The notes beneath the pieces were generated by a model. That model was not told the DNA's origin, ran no database searches, and worked only from the letters and a program-made list of their open reading frames with translations. A DNA stretch of 64,000 bases from JAWSVE01 sp033852115 (GTDB lineage Bacteria > Pseudomonadota > Gammaproteobacteria > Pseudomonadales > Cellvibrionaceae), in assembly GCA_033852115.1 (NCBI GenBank), contig JAWSVE010000001.1, forward strand, positions 186,001-250,000. The letters are read 5' to 3'. A program made the position numbers and the translations under genes. Shown here piece by piece: positions 1 to 7,711 of the stretch. How positions within the stretch are numbered: the first letter of the stretch is position 1; each line of letters opens with the position of its first letter.

Positions 1-503
1 GTGAAGTGACTCAGGATCAAATTCTATTTTCTATCGCCAACTTTGACACTGTGTGGGCAGAGCTGCGTGTTTACCCTGCGCAACAATCCTCGGTCTCAGA
101 AGATCAATCCGTTCATGTTTTGACAGCCAACGGACGCATTGAATCTAAGGTCAAACATGTTGTGCCATCGATGGACGCCCCTTATCAATTGGCGCGGGTC
201 AAGCTGGACAACAGCAAGCTGACCTTATCTCCGGGCTTGATGGTGGAAGCCCAATTAGAGATTGGTCGCTTTTCCGTATCCCTTGCCGTTGCGAAAGATG
301 CCGTCCAAAACCTGGGCGGACGCCAGGGCGTATTTGTTAAGCACGACGACGAATACACCTTTACCCCTCTTGTGTTAGGTCGTGGAGACGATCACTTTTA
401 TGAAGTCATCGATGGCCTTGAGAGTAGCGCTGAGTACGTCAGTCAAAACAGCTATTTAATTAAAGCCGATATCGAAAAATCCGAAGCTGAGCACGAACAC
501 TAA
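1..503 (+). CDS. RND efflux periplasmic adaptor (CzcB/CusB type), C-terminal part
   Basis: Membrane-fusion protein that links an RND pump to its outer-membrane channel. The gene is cut by the left edge; the frame is open from base 3, so the true start is outside. The visible part has the beta-barrel and membrane-proximal pattern of heavy-metal adaptors (a stretch on transport efficiency ending in a 'PGLMVEAQ' type strand) and an acidic/His tail (EAEHEH) that may bind metal. It ends 10 bases before the czcA-like gene, so both are surely one operon. Family is clear; metal specificity is inferred from the pump next to it. Confidence 0.85.
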   Translation, partial: EVTQDQILFSIANFDTVWAELRVYPAQQSSVSEDQSVHVLTANGRIESKVKHVVPSMDAPYQLARVKLDNSKLTLSPGLMVEAQLEIGRFSVSLAVAKDAVQNLGGRQGVFVKHDDEYTFTPLVLGRGDDHFYEVIDGLESSAEYVSQNSYLIKADIEKSEAEHEH

Positions 504-513
504 GGGGCGCACC

Positions 514-3500
514 ATGATCGAATCTATCTTGCGCCTAGCCATTGAAAGGCGCTTACTGCTTTTATGTTTTATTTTTGTCATCGTCGGTGTGGGCGTGTGG
601 AGTTATCAAAAGCTCCCGATTGATGCGGTACCCGATATCACCAATGTTCAGGTACAAATCAATACCGCTGCTCCGGGTTACTCACCATTGGAATCGGAAC
701 AACGCATAACCTATCCGGTGGAGACTGCGCTGGCCGGCTTACCCAATCTATCCTACACGCGATCACTGTCACGTTATGGTTTGTCACAAGTTACGGTCGT
801 GTTTGAAGAAGGCACGGATATCTATTTTGCCCGCAACCTAATTAACGCTCGACTGGGTGCGATCAAAAGTGTCTTACCGCCTGGGTTGGAACCCGAGATG
901 GGCCCCATATCCACCGGTTTGGGTGAAATCTTTATGTACACCGTGCAAGCCAAACCTGATGCCCGCATGGCCAATGGCGAACCCTACACCTCAACCGCAT
1001 TGCGAGAAATTCAGGACTGGATTATCAAACCTCAGCTCGCCCAGGTGAAAGGCGTGATAGAAGTTAACAGTATTGGCGGCTACAACAAGCAATACCACGT
1101 GATGCCTGATCCCACCAAATTGCTGCTCTACAAAGTCAGTATTGAAGAGCTTGTGCAAGCCTTGCAAGCTAACAACGATAACCGTGGCGCGGGCTATATC
1201 GAAAGAAATGGCCAGCAACTTTTAGTTCGTTCGCCCGGTCAGCTCGCAACGACCGAAGACATCGGCAATGTCATCATTACAGAACATGACAGCGTGCCGA
1301 TCAAAATCAAGGATGTCGCTGAGATTGGAATTGGTAAAGAACTTCGCACAGGCGCCGCAACACGCGATGGTGCTGAAACGGTGTTGGGTACCGCGATGAT
1401 GTTGATCGGCGAGAATTCGCGTACGGTTGCTCAAGATGTAGCGAGCAAACTCGACAATATCCAAGCATCATTACCGGAAGGTGTGGTGGCGGAAGCCGTC
1501 TACGATCGCACCGCACTGGTCGATAAGGCCATTGCTACGGTGTCCAAAAATCTGATGGAAGGCGCGCTTCTAGTTGTCGTGGTGTTGTTTCTCTTGTTAG
1601 GAAATATGCGCGCTGCATTGATCACTGCGGCGGTCATTCCATTAGCCATGTTGATGACAATTACTGGCATGGTGAAAACCGGCGTGTCGGCCAATCTTAT
1701 GAGTTTGGGAGCCCTCGATTTCGGATTGATTGTTGATGGTGCGGTGATCATTGTTGAAAACTGTGTTCGCCGCTTGGCCGAAGCTCAGCATGCGAATGGC
1801 AGACTGCAAGACTTACGCGAGCGTCTAAACACGGTCTTCGAAGCAACATCCGAGGTGATTCGCCCAAGTCTGTTTGGCGTGGCCATTATTACCATCGTTT
1901 ACATCCCGATATTCAGCCTAACCGGCGTTGAAGGCAAAATGTTCCACCCGATGGCTGCAACTGTGGTGATGGCCTTATTGTCTGCCATGGTGCTGTCGTT
2001 AACGGTGGTGCCTGCGGCGGTTGCCGTGTTTATGAATGGCAAGATCAGTGAAAAAGAAAGCATCGTTATCAGCAAAGCAAAATCTGCCTACAAACCCTTG
2101 CTTAACCTCGCTTTGAAATTTCGCTGGGCAGTGGTGAGCTTTGCCTCAGTACTCGTTGTGTTTTGTTTATGGTTAGCTTCCACTTTAGGCTCCGAATTTA
2201 TTCCACAATTAAATGAGGGGGACATCGCACTGCACGCCATGCGTATTCCAGGTACTGGTCTTGAGAAAGCCGTGGAGATGCAAGAAATCCTTGAACAGAG
2301 AATCAAATCCTTTCCTGAAGTGGATAAGGTCTTTGCCCGTATCGGCACAGCGGAAGTGGCCACCGATCCTATGCCACCCAATGTTGCAGATAACTTTGTG
2401 ACATTGAAGCCGCGAAGTGAATGGCCAAATCCAACCAAGACGAAAGCTGAACTCGTTGAGGAGATAGAACGCTCGGTGGAGGAACTCCCAGGAAACAACT
2501 ATGAGTTCACCCAACCCATTCAAATGCGCTTTAACGAGTTAATTTCGGGCGTGCGTGCGGATCTGGGCATTAAGGTGTTTGGCGACGACTTGGACCAACT
2601 CGTCATAACCGCCAACGACATCCTGGGCATCGTTAACGCAATTGAAGGCGCGGCCGATGCTCGGGTTGAACAAGTGACTGGGTTACCAACGCTTTCCGTG
2701 ATACCGAACCGTACTGCGTTAGGCCGATATGGCTTAAACGTTGCCGAACTTCAAGATTGGATTTCCGCTGCCATTGGTGGTGAATCCTCCGGCATTATCT
2801 ACGAGGGTGATCGACGCTTTGAATTGGTGGTTCGCTTGCCAGAAACAACACGTCGCGATATCGATCGCTTAAAGTTTTTACCCGTGCCTTTGCGAAATGG
2901 AGATTACGTGCCACTCGAAGAAGTCGCCACCTTGGATATCTCACCGGCGCCTGCGCAAATCAGTCGTGAGAATGGTAAGCGCCGCGTTGTGGTAACAGCC
3001 AATGTTCGCGGACGAGACCTGGGCAGTTTCGTTAAAGAGGTACAAGCCAGCATCCGAGAAGAAGCGGATATCCCACCGGGCTACTGGTTGGATTATGGCG
3101 GCACCTTTGAACAACTGGAGTCAGCCAGCCAACGCTTATCCATCGTCGTACCTATCACCCTGTTGGTAATCTTAGGTTTTCTCGTTATGGCCTTTGGCTC
3201 GCTTAAAGATGCACTAATTATTTTTAGTGGAGTACCTCTCGCACTAACGGGTGGAGTTTTATCGCTCTATTTACGAGGCATGCCCCTTTCTATTTCAGCC
3301 GGTATTGGTTTTATCGCTCTATCCGGCGTAGCGGTATTAAATGGCCTTGTGATGCTCGCCTTTATTCGGGACCTTTGGCATGAGAAAGGCGACTTAATTT
3401 TGGCAGTTACCGAAGGCGCAATGATTCGTTTGCGACCAGTCTTGATGACAGCACTGGTTGCAAGCTTGGGCTTTGTGCCGATGGCACTCAATACTGGTAC

Positions 3501-3630
3501 CGGTGCGGAAGTTCAGCGCCCACTTGCCACAGTGGTGATCGGCGGCATCATTTCATCAACACTCTTAACGCTACTCGTTTTACCGGTGCTGTATCACTGG
3601 TTGCATAAAAACGAAAAGGTTAACCAATAA
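514..3630 (+). CDS. czcA: Heavy-metal efflux RND transporter, CzcA type (Zn/Co/Cd)
   Basis: Inner-membrane proton/metal antiporter of the HME-RND family, 1038 aa, the usual full length. N-terminal membrane segment with the family 'LPIDAVPDITNVQVQ' pattern. In TM4 the residues D402, D408 and E415 (DFGLIVDGAVIIVEN) fall at the same numbers as the essential acidic residues of Cupriavidus CzcA, which points to the Zn/Co/Cd (HME1) group and not to CusA. A second pump gene at 23,188-26,298 lacks this signature. It follows an adaptor by 10 bases and is followed by a membrane protein and a CDF exporter on the same strand. Confidence 0.92.
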   Translation: MIESILRLAIERRLLLLCFIFVIVGVGVWSYQKLPIDAVPDITNVQVQINTAAPGYSPLESEQRITYPVETALAGLPNLSYTRSLSRYGLSQVTVVFEEGTDIYFARNLINARLGAIKSVLPPGLEPEMGPISTGLGEIFMYTVQAKPDARMANGEPYTSTALREIQDWIIKPQLAQVKGVIEVNSIGGYNKQYHVMPDPTKLLLYKVSIEELVQALQANNDNRGAGYIERNGQQLLVRSPGQLATTEDIGNVIITEHDSVPIKIKDVAEIGIGKELRTGAATRDGAETVLGTAMMLIGENSRTVAQDVASKLDNIQASLPEGVVAEAVYDRTALVDKAIATVSKNLMEGALLVVVVLFLLLGNMRAALITAAVIPLAMLMTITGMVKTGVSANLMSLGALDFGLIVDGAVIIVENCVRRLAEAQHANGRLQDLRERLNTVFEATSEVIRPSLFGVAIITIVYIPIFSLTGVEGKMFHPMAATVVMALLSAMVLSLTVVPAAVAVFMNGKISEKESIVISKAKSAYKPLLNLALKFRWAVVSFASVLVVFCLWLASTLGSEFIPQLNEGDIALHAMRIPGTGLEKAVEMQEILEQRIKSFPEVDKVFARIGTAEVATDPMPPNVADNFVTLKPRSEWPNPTKTKAELVEEIERSVEELPGNNYEFTQPIQMRFNELISGVRADLGIKVFGDDLDQLVITANDILGIVNAIEGAADARVEQVTGLPTLSVIPNRTALGRYGLNVAELQDWISAAIGGESSGIIYEGDRRFELVVRLPETTRRDIDRLKFLPVPLRNGDYVPLEEVATLDISPAPAQISRENGKRRVVVTANVRGRDLGSFVKEVQASIREEADIPPGYWLDYGGTFEQLESASQRLSIVVPITLLVILGFLVMAFGSLKDALIIFSGVPLALTGGVLSLYLRGMPLSISAGIGFIALSGVAVLNGLVMLAFIRDLWHEKGDLILAVTEGAMIRLRPVLMTALVASLGFVPMALNTGTGAEVQRPLATVVIGGIISSTLLTLLVLPVLYHWLHKNEKVNQ

Positions 3631-3639
3631 CAATGGAGG

Positions 3640-3661
3640 AGCCCCTTCTTTGCAAGGGGCT
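3640..3661 (+). promoter_or_regulatory. Perfect intercistronic hairpin over a ribosome-binding site
   Basis: Arms AGCCCCTT (3640-3647) and AAGGGGCT (3654-3661) pair perfectly around a 6-base loop. There is no T-run, so it is not a usual terminator. The right arm contains the purine-rich AAGGGG that would serve as ribosome-binding site for the gene starting at 3668. It could stabilise the czcA mRNA end or lower translation of the next gene; this is inference. Confidence 0.5.
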
Positions 3662-3667
3662 ATACCT

Positions 3668-4270
3668 ATGCAAAATACCATTATCATTTTTTTAGGCGTT
3701 TACTTTATTTGCTTCTTTGGGTTCGCCGTTATATTCAGGAATTTTGTTGTTACAAAGAGAACGGGCGTCAACGCCTTTAAACTCAACCAAAAGACAGGCG
3801 CCGAATCGATTACGGGGTGGTACTTTAAATTTCTACCTATTGTTTCCATTCTGGTTTTTATTCTCTATAGCTTTCTGCCAAACCTGTATCAATCTATCGG
3901 GCCGATTGACCTGATGAACCATGCCGCTATTCAGTGGATGGGAATGGGAATAATGGTTGTTTCACTAGTTTGGGTACTGGCGGCACAATCTCAAATGGGC
4001 GCGTCATGGAGAATCGGAATTGATCATGAAGCAAAGACCGAGTTTGTTCAGAAAGGCTTATTTAAATACTCTAGAAATCCTATTTTTGTCGGGGTGATTT
4101 TCATTTCTTTCGGATTTTTTCTGTTACTCCCCAATCCAATGACGTTAACGATACTTGCCCTCGATATTGCGCTGATTCAAATACAAGTGGCCTTGGAAGA
4201 GGAGTATTTAACAAAGCAGCATGGGGAATCATATAGTGAGTATTGCCAACATGTTCGTCGCTGGCTATAG
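3668..4270 (+). CDS. Isoprenylcysteine carboxyl methyltransferase-like membrane protein
   Basis: About 200 aa, several hydrophobic segments and the C-terminal pattern of the ICMT/PEMT-type membrane methyltransferases: 'GLFKYSRNPIFVG' (a Tyr-Ser-Arg-Asn-Pro cofactor motif) followed by 'LEEEYL...GESYSEYCQHVRRW'. Such genes are common in metal-resistance islands, but their substrate there is unknown. I chose the ATG at 3668; a TTG at 3650 in the same frame is possible but lies inside a hairpin. It sits between czcA and a CDF exporter, so co-expression is likely. A second protein of this family lies at 10,227-10,877. Confidence 0.8.
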   Translation: MQNTIIIFLGVYFICFFGFAVIFRNFVVTKRTGVNAFKLNQKTGAESITGWYFKFLPIVSILVFILYSFLPNLYQSIGPIDLMNHAAIQWMGMGIMVVSLVWVLAAQSQMGASWRIGIDHEAKTEFVQKGLFKYSRNPIFVGVIFISFGFFLLLPNPMTLTILALDIALIQIQVALEEEYLTKQHGESYSEYCQHVRRWL

Positions 4271-4280
4271 GTGAAATACT

Positions 4281-5171
4281 ATGCACAATCATGCGCACCA
4301 CAGCCACGCACAACACAATGAAAGTACTTCCAGAATAGCCTGGGCATTTTTCCTGAATGTCGGATTTACGATCATCGAATTTATTGGAGGCTGGCTGACT
4401 AACAGCACCGCAATCATGGCTGACGCGGTTCACGATCTTGGGGATAGTTTATCGATTGGTCTCGCTTGGACACTTGGCAAACTGAGCAATAGGGAGTCCA
4501 CCTCAAAGTTTAGCTATGGCTATCGCAGGTTTTCTTTACTGGGCGCACTGATTAATGGAATCGTATTAATTATCGGTTCAATTTGGGTATTATCTGAAGC
4601 AATACCCAAAATCTTTAATCCAGAAATGCCTGCTGTGGAAGGTATGTTCGGCCTGGCCATCCTGGGAGTAGCAGTCAATGGCTATGCGGCGTTTAAATTA
4701 TCCAAAGGTAAGTCACTTAATGAGCAGATGCTGAATTGGCACCTGCTGGAAGACGTACTGGGTTGGGTGGCCGTACTGGTAGTCTCAATCATTTTGATGT
4801 TTGCCGAGTGGCCCATACTCGATCCTATTCTTTCCATTGCTTTTACAATTTTTATATTGATCAACGTTCTTCGTAATTTATGGGCCACAACTAAACTGTT
4901 TCTTCAGGCGGCGCCAAATGATGATACGGCCAATACTATTCGTGAATCACTATTGAGTTTTGCGGAAGTCAAAGAGATTCACCATCTACATTTTTGGTCG
5001 CTCGATGGGGAGCACCATGTCATGACTGCGCATTTAGAATTGAGTAAGCTAATCGAACCAACTCGTCAAATCCAATTAAAAACCGAGATTGCTGACCGTC
5101 TATCGGGGTTTGGTTTAGAGCACACAACCATCGAGCTAGAGTTTCCCAATGAACCGTGCAGGGATCGATAA
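4281..5171 (+). CDS. czcD: Cation diffusion facilitator (CzcD/ZitB-like zinc exporter)
   Basis: Proton-coupled exporter of Zn(II) and related ions, 296 aa, six predicted membrane segments. The N-terminus is His-rich (HNHAHHSHAQH). The transport site is visible: HDLGD at residues 51-55 in TM2 and HLLED in TM5, the His/Asp pairs of the zinc-type CDF group. The C-terminal cytoplasmic part ends with the usual 'HHLHFWSLDGEHHVMTAHLEL' type ferredoxin-like fold. It starts 10 bases after the upstream gene and ends 3 bases before merR, which suggests that Zn export and merR share a transcript. Confidence 0.9.
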   Translation: MHNHAHHSHAQHNESTSRIAWAFFLNVGFTIIEFIGGWLTNSTAIMADAVHDLGDSLSIGLAWTLGKLSNRESTSKFSYGYRRFSLLGALINGIVLIIGSIWVLSEAIPKIFNPEMPAVEGMFGLAILGVAVNGYAAFKLSKGKSLNEQMLNWHLLEDVLGWVAVLVVSIILMFAEWPILDPILSIAFTIFILINVLRNLWATTKLFLQAAPNDDTANTIRESLLSFAEVKEIHHLHFWSLDGEHHVMTAHLELSKLIEPTRQIQLKTEIADRLSGFGLEHTTIELEFPNEPCRDR

Positions 5172-5174
5172 ACC

Positions 5175-5567
5175 ATGACCAGAACAATCAGCCGCCTTGC
5201 GAAAGAGCTGGGTATTAATATTGAGACCATTCGTTTTTATGAACGCAAAGGCTTAATCCAACAACCACCAAAGCCAACAACCGGGTACCGCCACTACCCG
5301 AATGAGACGGTCAATCGAATCCATTTTATTAAGCGTGCACAGGAACTAGGATTTACCCTTGATGAAATCGTGCACTTACTTAGCCTGGAAGACTCGCCGT
5401 GCAACGAGATCCAAGCACTTGCAAACAATAAACTTGAAAAAGTGCAGGCCAAAATACTCGATTTAAGACGCTTAGAAAATGCACTTGAAGCACTACTCTC
5501 TCAATGTCATGAGAATGACGACAAAAGCCATTGCCCCATTATCGACTCATTACAACCGCCTCTATAA
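5175..5567 (+). CDS. merR: Hg(II)-responsive transcriptional regulator MerR
   Basis: 130 aa MerR family activator/repressor: N-terminal winged helix (ETIRFYERKGLI) and a dimerisation helix. Cys76, Cys111 and Cys120 have the same spacing (35 and 9) as the three Hg-binding cysteines of Tn501 MerR (82, 117, 126), and the last is in the 'CPII' context typical of MerR. This favours mercury over Cd/Pb or Cu sensing. Unlike the usual Gram-negative layout, merR is not divergent from the structural genes but lies upstream on the same strand, 3 bases after the CDF gene. The mer-type promoter follows directly. Confidence 0.88.
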   Translation: MTRTISRLAKELGINIETIRFYERKGLIQQPPKPTTGYRHYPNETVNRIHFIKRAQELGFTLDEIVHLLSLEDSPCNEIQALANNKLEKVQAKILDLRRLENALEALLSQCHENDDKSHCPIIDSLQPPL

Positions 5568-5569
5568 CC

Positions 5570-5601
5570 TTGACTCCGTACCTAAGTACGGAGCATACAC
5601 T
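5570..5601 (+). promoter_or_regulatory. mer-type promoter/operator
   Basis: A -35 box TTGACT (5570-5575) and a -10-like TACACT (5596-5601) are separated by 20 bases, the over-long spacer that MerR activators need. The spacer holds the dyad CCGTAC-CTAA-GTACGG (5576-5591), nearly the classic mer operator. It would drive merT-merP and the next small gene. Confidence 0.85.
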
Positions 5602-5634
5602 TACGGTATCTCAACCTGAATAGGGGCAAAAGCA

Positions 5635-5994
5635 GTGCTCAAGAACAAATCACTTTGGTCAATGCTGGCGGGCCTTGGCGCCGCTATCGGTGCCAGCCTT
5701 TGCTGTGCTGGACCACTGATATTATTGTCAGTTGGTGTGAGTGGCGCCTGGATCGCCAACCTGGCTAGCCTGGAGCCCTACCGCCCCCTATTTGTCGCCG
5801 CCGTCATTGTGTTATTTGGCTGGGCAGGCTGGCAATTATTCAAACCAGACTCAACAGGAAGCAATAATTGCAAATTTGGGGAAGCATGCGCGATTCCTGA
5901 AACACAAAGAAATCGCAAGATCCTGTTTGTCGTATCACTTATTGCTGCTATTGGCTTTGTGGCAAGCCCATACTGGATTCCACTATTTGTATAG
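5635..5994 (+). CDS. merT: Mercuric ion transport protein MerT
   Basis: 119 aa inner-membrane protein with three hydrophobic segments. The Cys pair Cys23-Cys24 in TM1 (ASLCCAGP) and the cytoplasmic-loop cysteines Cys79 and Cys85 match the MerT pattern for passing Hg(II) from MerP through the membrane. The start is GTG at 5635 after a GGGGCAAAAGCA leader. It lies 34 bases downstream of the mer promoter and 12 bases ahead of merP. No mercuric reductase gene follows, so the imported mercury would need another sink. Confidence 0.9.
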   Translation: MLKNKSLWSMLAGLGAAIGASLCCAGPLILLSVGVSGAWIANLASLEPYRPLFVAAVIVLFGWAGWQLFKPDSTGSNNCKFGEACAIPETQRNRKILFVVSLIAAIGFVASPYWIPLFV

Positions 5995-6006
5995 AAAGGT
6001 ACTCAC

Positions 6007-6297
6007 ATGAAAAAGTTAACCGTTTTTTTATTAAGCTTGTTTTCGATCGGCAGCGTATTTGCAGAAGAACAGCTAGTTGAACTGAGCCTTCCCTCCATGA
6101 ATTGCGCGGTATGCCCGATTACAGTGAAAAAAGCATTGGAAAAAGTTGAAGGCGTGCATTTTGTCGAGGTCACTTATAAAACCAAACTTGCAACGGTGAA
6201 GTTCGAAGACACGGCCACTTCTATTGACGAGTTAATCTCGGCAACCACCAGTGCTGGCTTTCCATCTACTTTAAAGTCAGAAGCGACCAATGACTAA
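6007..6297 (+). CDS. merP: Periplasmic mercury-binding protein MerP
   Basis: 96 aa with a Sec signal peptide (cleavage likely after Ala19) and one HMA (ferredoxin-like) domain. The metal site is Cys33 and Cys36 in 'MNCAVCPITVKKAL', the MerP version of the CxxC loop. It binds Hg(II) in the periplasm and hands it to MerT, whose gene is 12 bases upstream. The last 8 bases overlap the next gene, which implies translational coupling. Confidence 0.92.
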   Translation: MKKLTVFLLSLFSIGSVFAEEQLVELSLPSMNCAVCPITVKKALEKVEGVHFVEVTYKTKLATVKFEDTATSIDELISATTSAGFPSTLKSEATND

Positions 6298-6505
6298 ACC
6301 ACTCGTAGCAGACTCAGAGATCACATGCCCAGAGTGCGGCTTTAAGAAAGTGGAAACAATGCCTACCGATGCTTGCCAGTGGTTTTATGAGTGTAAGTCG
6401 TGCCACTCGCTGTTAAGCCCGAAGCCAGGAGACTGCTGCGTGTACTGCTCTTATGGAACGGTGCCATGTCCACCGATTCAGCTAAACCAGCAATGCTGTA
6501 AGTAA
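6290..6505 (+). CDS. GDCCVxC-domain small cysteine-rich protein
   Basis: 71 aa, cytosolic, no signal peptide. It has CPEC (13-16), ECKSC (35-38) and the family-defining GDCCVYC (47-53) followed by CPPIQ (60-64). The GDCCVxC family (some members are selenoproteins) is often found in mer operons; its function is not established, though metal binding is likely from eleven cysteines in 71 residues. It overlaps merP by 8 bases and is the last gene of this mer transcript. Here it occupies the place where merA is expected. Confidence 0.8.
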   Translation: MTKPLVADSEITCPECGFKKVETMPTDACQWFYECKSCHSLLSPKPGDCCVYCSYGTVPCPPIQLNQQCCK

Positions 6506-6565
6506 TCTCAATATAAGTCGACAGAGTGTGACCATAACTCGCATACAGGCTCTTAAAATGGAGCC

Positions 6566-6688
6566 TTAAGATCGTGAGTTTATAGTGAGAGAATTGCACG
6601 CAGAAGTTAGGACTGCGGCGACAATAACTATTACAATGGTTTTTGGCGATAAGTTAATATCGGGTAACTCTTGTTGTGCTTGTGGCAT
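6566..6688 (-). CDS. Short ORF after the Rieske gene, probable truncated membrane protein
   Basis: 40 codons, ATG at 6688, TAA at 6566. A good ribosome-binding site AGGAG (6695-6699 on the complement) lies 6 bases upstream and overlaps the stop of the Rieske gene, which suggests a real translated frame. The product has a polar N-terminus, one hydrophobic stretch (about residues 18-31) and then an abrupt polar end. It looks like the first 30 or so residues of a membrane protein cut off at the merTP side. I cannot name the family. Confidence 0.4.
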   Translation of the reverse strand: MPQAQQELPDINLSPKTIVIVIVAAVLTSACNSLTINSRS

Positions 6689-6697
6689 GAGACACTC

Positions 6698-7291
6698 CTA
6701 GCTGGTTTTATCGGTACCGATTTCCACGATACTGTCGTTGATATAATGATGAGGTGGCACAATGAGATTGGTCGGCGCAGGAACGCTCTTATACACACGA
6801 CCCGCGAGATCAAATTTCGAGCCATGGCACGGACAAAAATACAGGCCATGAGACACATTGATCATCCCGTTTTCGCGATACTCAGGCACACAGCCTAAAT
6901 GCGTACAAATCCCAACCACCACCAAGATATCGGGGCGGATACTTCTAGCCGCATTTTTGGCGTACTCAGGTTGGTTATTCACATCCGAAGCGGGATCGCG
7001 TAACTGACTCAGATGCTCAGCAGTCGATAAGATGTCAAGAATGCCCACCGACCGGCGCAACACGAACACAGGTTTCCCCTGCCATGCCACACTCACCATT
7101 GCCCCTGGTTCAATTTTGTCGACATTGACTTGCACGGGTGCACCAATGGCTTTTGCTTTCGCACTCGGCTGCCAGGAACCGATAAAAGGGACTGAGGCTC
7201 CGACCACGCCGGCGCCAGCGACAAAGCCGGTGGCAAGACTTAAAAAACGTCGTCGTTTTTCATTGGGAATGGTTTTATCCACACGATTCAC
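6698..7291 (-). CDS. petA: Orphan Rieske iron-sulfur protein (bc1 complex PetA type)
   Basis: 197 aa. An N-terminal basic segment (KRRRFLS) and hydrophobic anchor (about 15-38) precede a Rieske domain with both cluster motifs: CTHLGC (129-134) and CPCHGS (153-158), typical of ubiquinol:cytochrome c reductase and not of dioxygenases. In the bc1 complex it carries electrons from quinol to cytochrome c1. No cytochrome b or c1 gene is beside it, so it is either an extra copy that exchanges into the host complex or a remnant of a larger operon; the truncated ORF after it supports the second view. Confidence 0.88.
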   Translation of the reverse strand: MNRVDKTIPNEKRRRFLSLATGFVAGAGVVGASVPFIGSWQPSAKAKAIGAPVQVNVDKIEPGAMVSVAWQGKPVFVLRRSVGILDILSTAEHLSQLRDPASDVNNQPEYAKNAARSIRPDILVVVGICTHLGCVPEYRENGMINVSHGLYFCPCHGSKFDLAGRVYKSVPAPTNLIVPPHHYINDSIVEIGTDKTS

Positions 7292-7324
7292 CTTACTCTG
7301 TTAGAAAACGATGGGTTTCGATAC

Positions 7325-7672
7325 TTATGGCGAAAACTCCACAATATCGTGTTTCTTAACACTTCCCTCTGTCACGTTTGCAACAGCAAAATGTTCGCCT
7401 GTTATACGCGTAATTTTGACTTTGCCGACCGTTTCTCTGTCATAGATATCAGTACCTGAGGCATCCTGTCCCGATACAACGACCCGATAAACGTTCAGCT
7501 CATCAGATACTTCTGCGCCATCTTTTTTCCCAATGCAGACTCGAACTTGATCATCGCTCACATTTACCACATGCCCTCGCATAAAATGCTCGTGATAAAA
7601 AGGGTTTTGCGAACATGCAGCAAGAAAAAGTGAGGCAGTCACAAGCCCTAACAACACAATATTTTTCATCAA
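7325..7672 (-). CDS. Small lipoprotein, paralog of the one at 22,772-23,122
   Basis: 115 aa with a lipoprotein signal (LFLAAC, lipid Cys20) and a beta-rich domain: 'GHVVNVSDDQVRVCIGKKDGAEVSDELNVYRVVV' followed by a strand pair ending 'AVANVTEGSVKKHDIVEF'. The same plan with one conserved Cys ('xCIGxxxGAxVxDE') is found in the 116-aa lipoprotein downstream of cusA. The fold resembles the small beta domains that follow 'G-x-V-x-V-x-x-G' patterns, but I recognise no named family with certainty. It lies between a phosphorylase and the Rieske gene on the same strand. A role in the metal-stressed envelope is only inference. Confidence 0.75.
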   Translation of the reverse strand: MMKNIVLLGLVTASLFLAACSQNPFYHEHFMRGHVVNVSDDQVRVCIGKKDGAEVSDELNVYRVVVSGQDASGTDIYDRETVGKVKITRITGEHFAVANVTEGSVKKHDIVEFSP

Positions 7673-7711
7673 ATCGTCCTCAATTAATTTCGTTCTTTAA
7701 ACCATGCCAAT

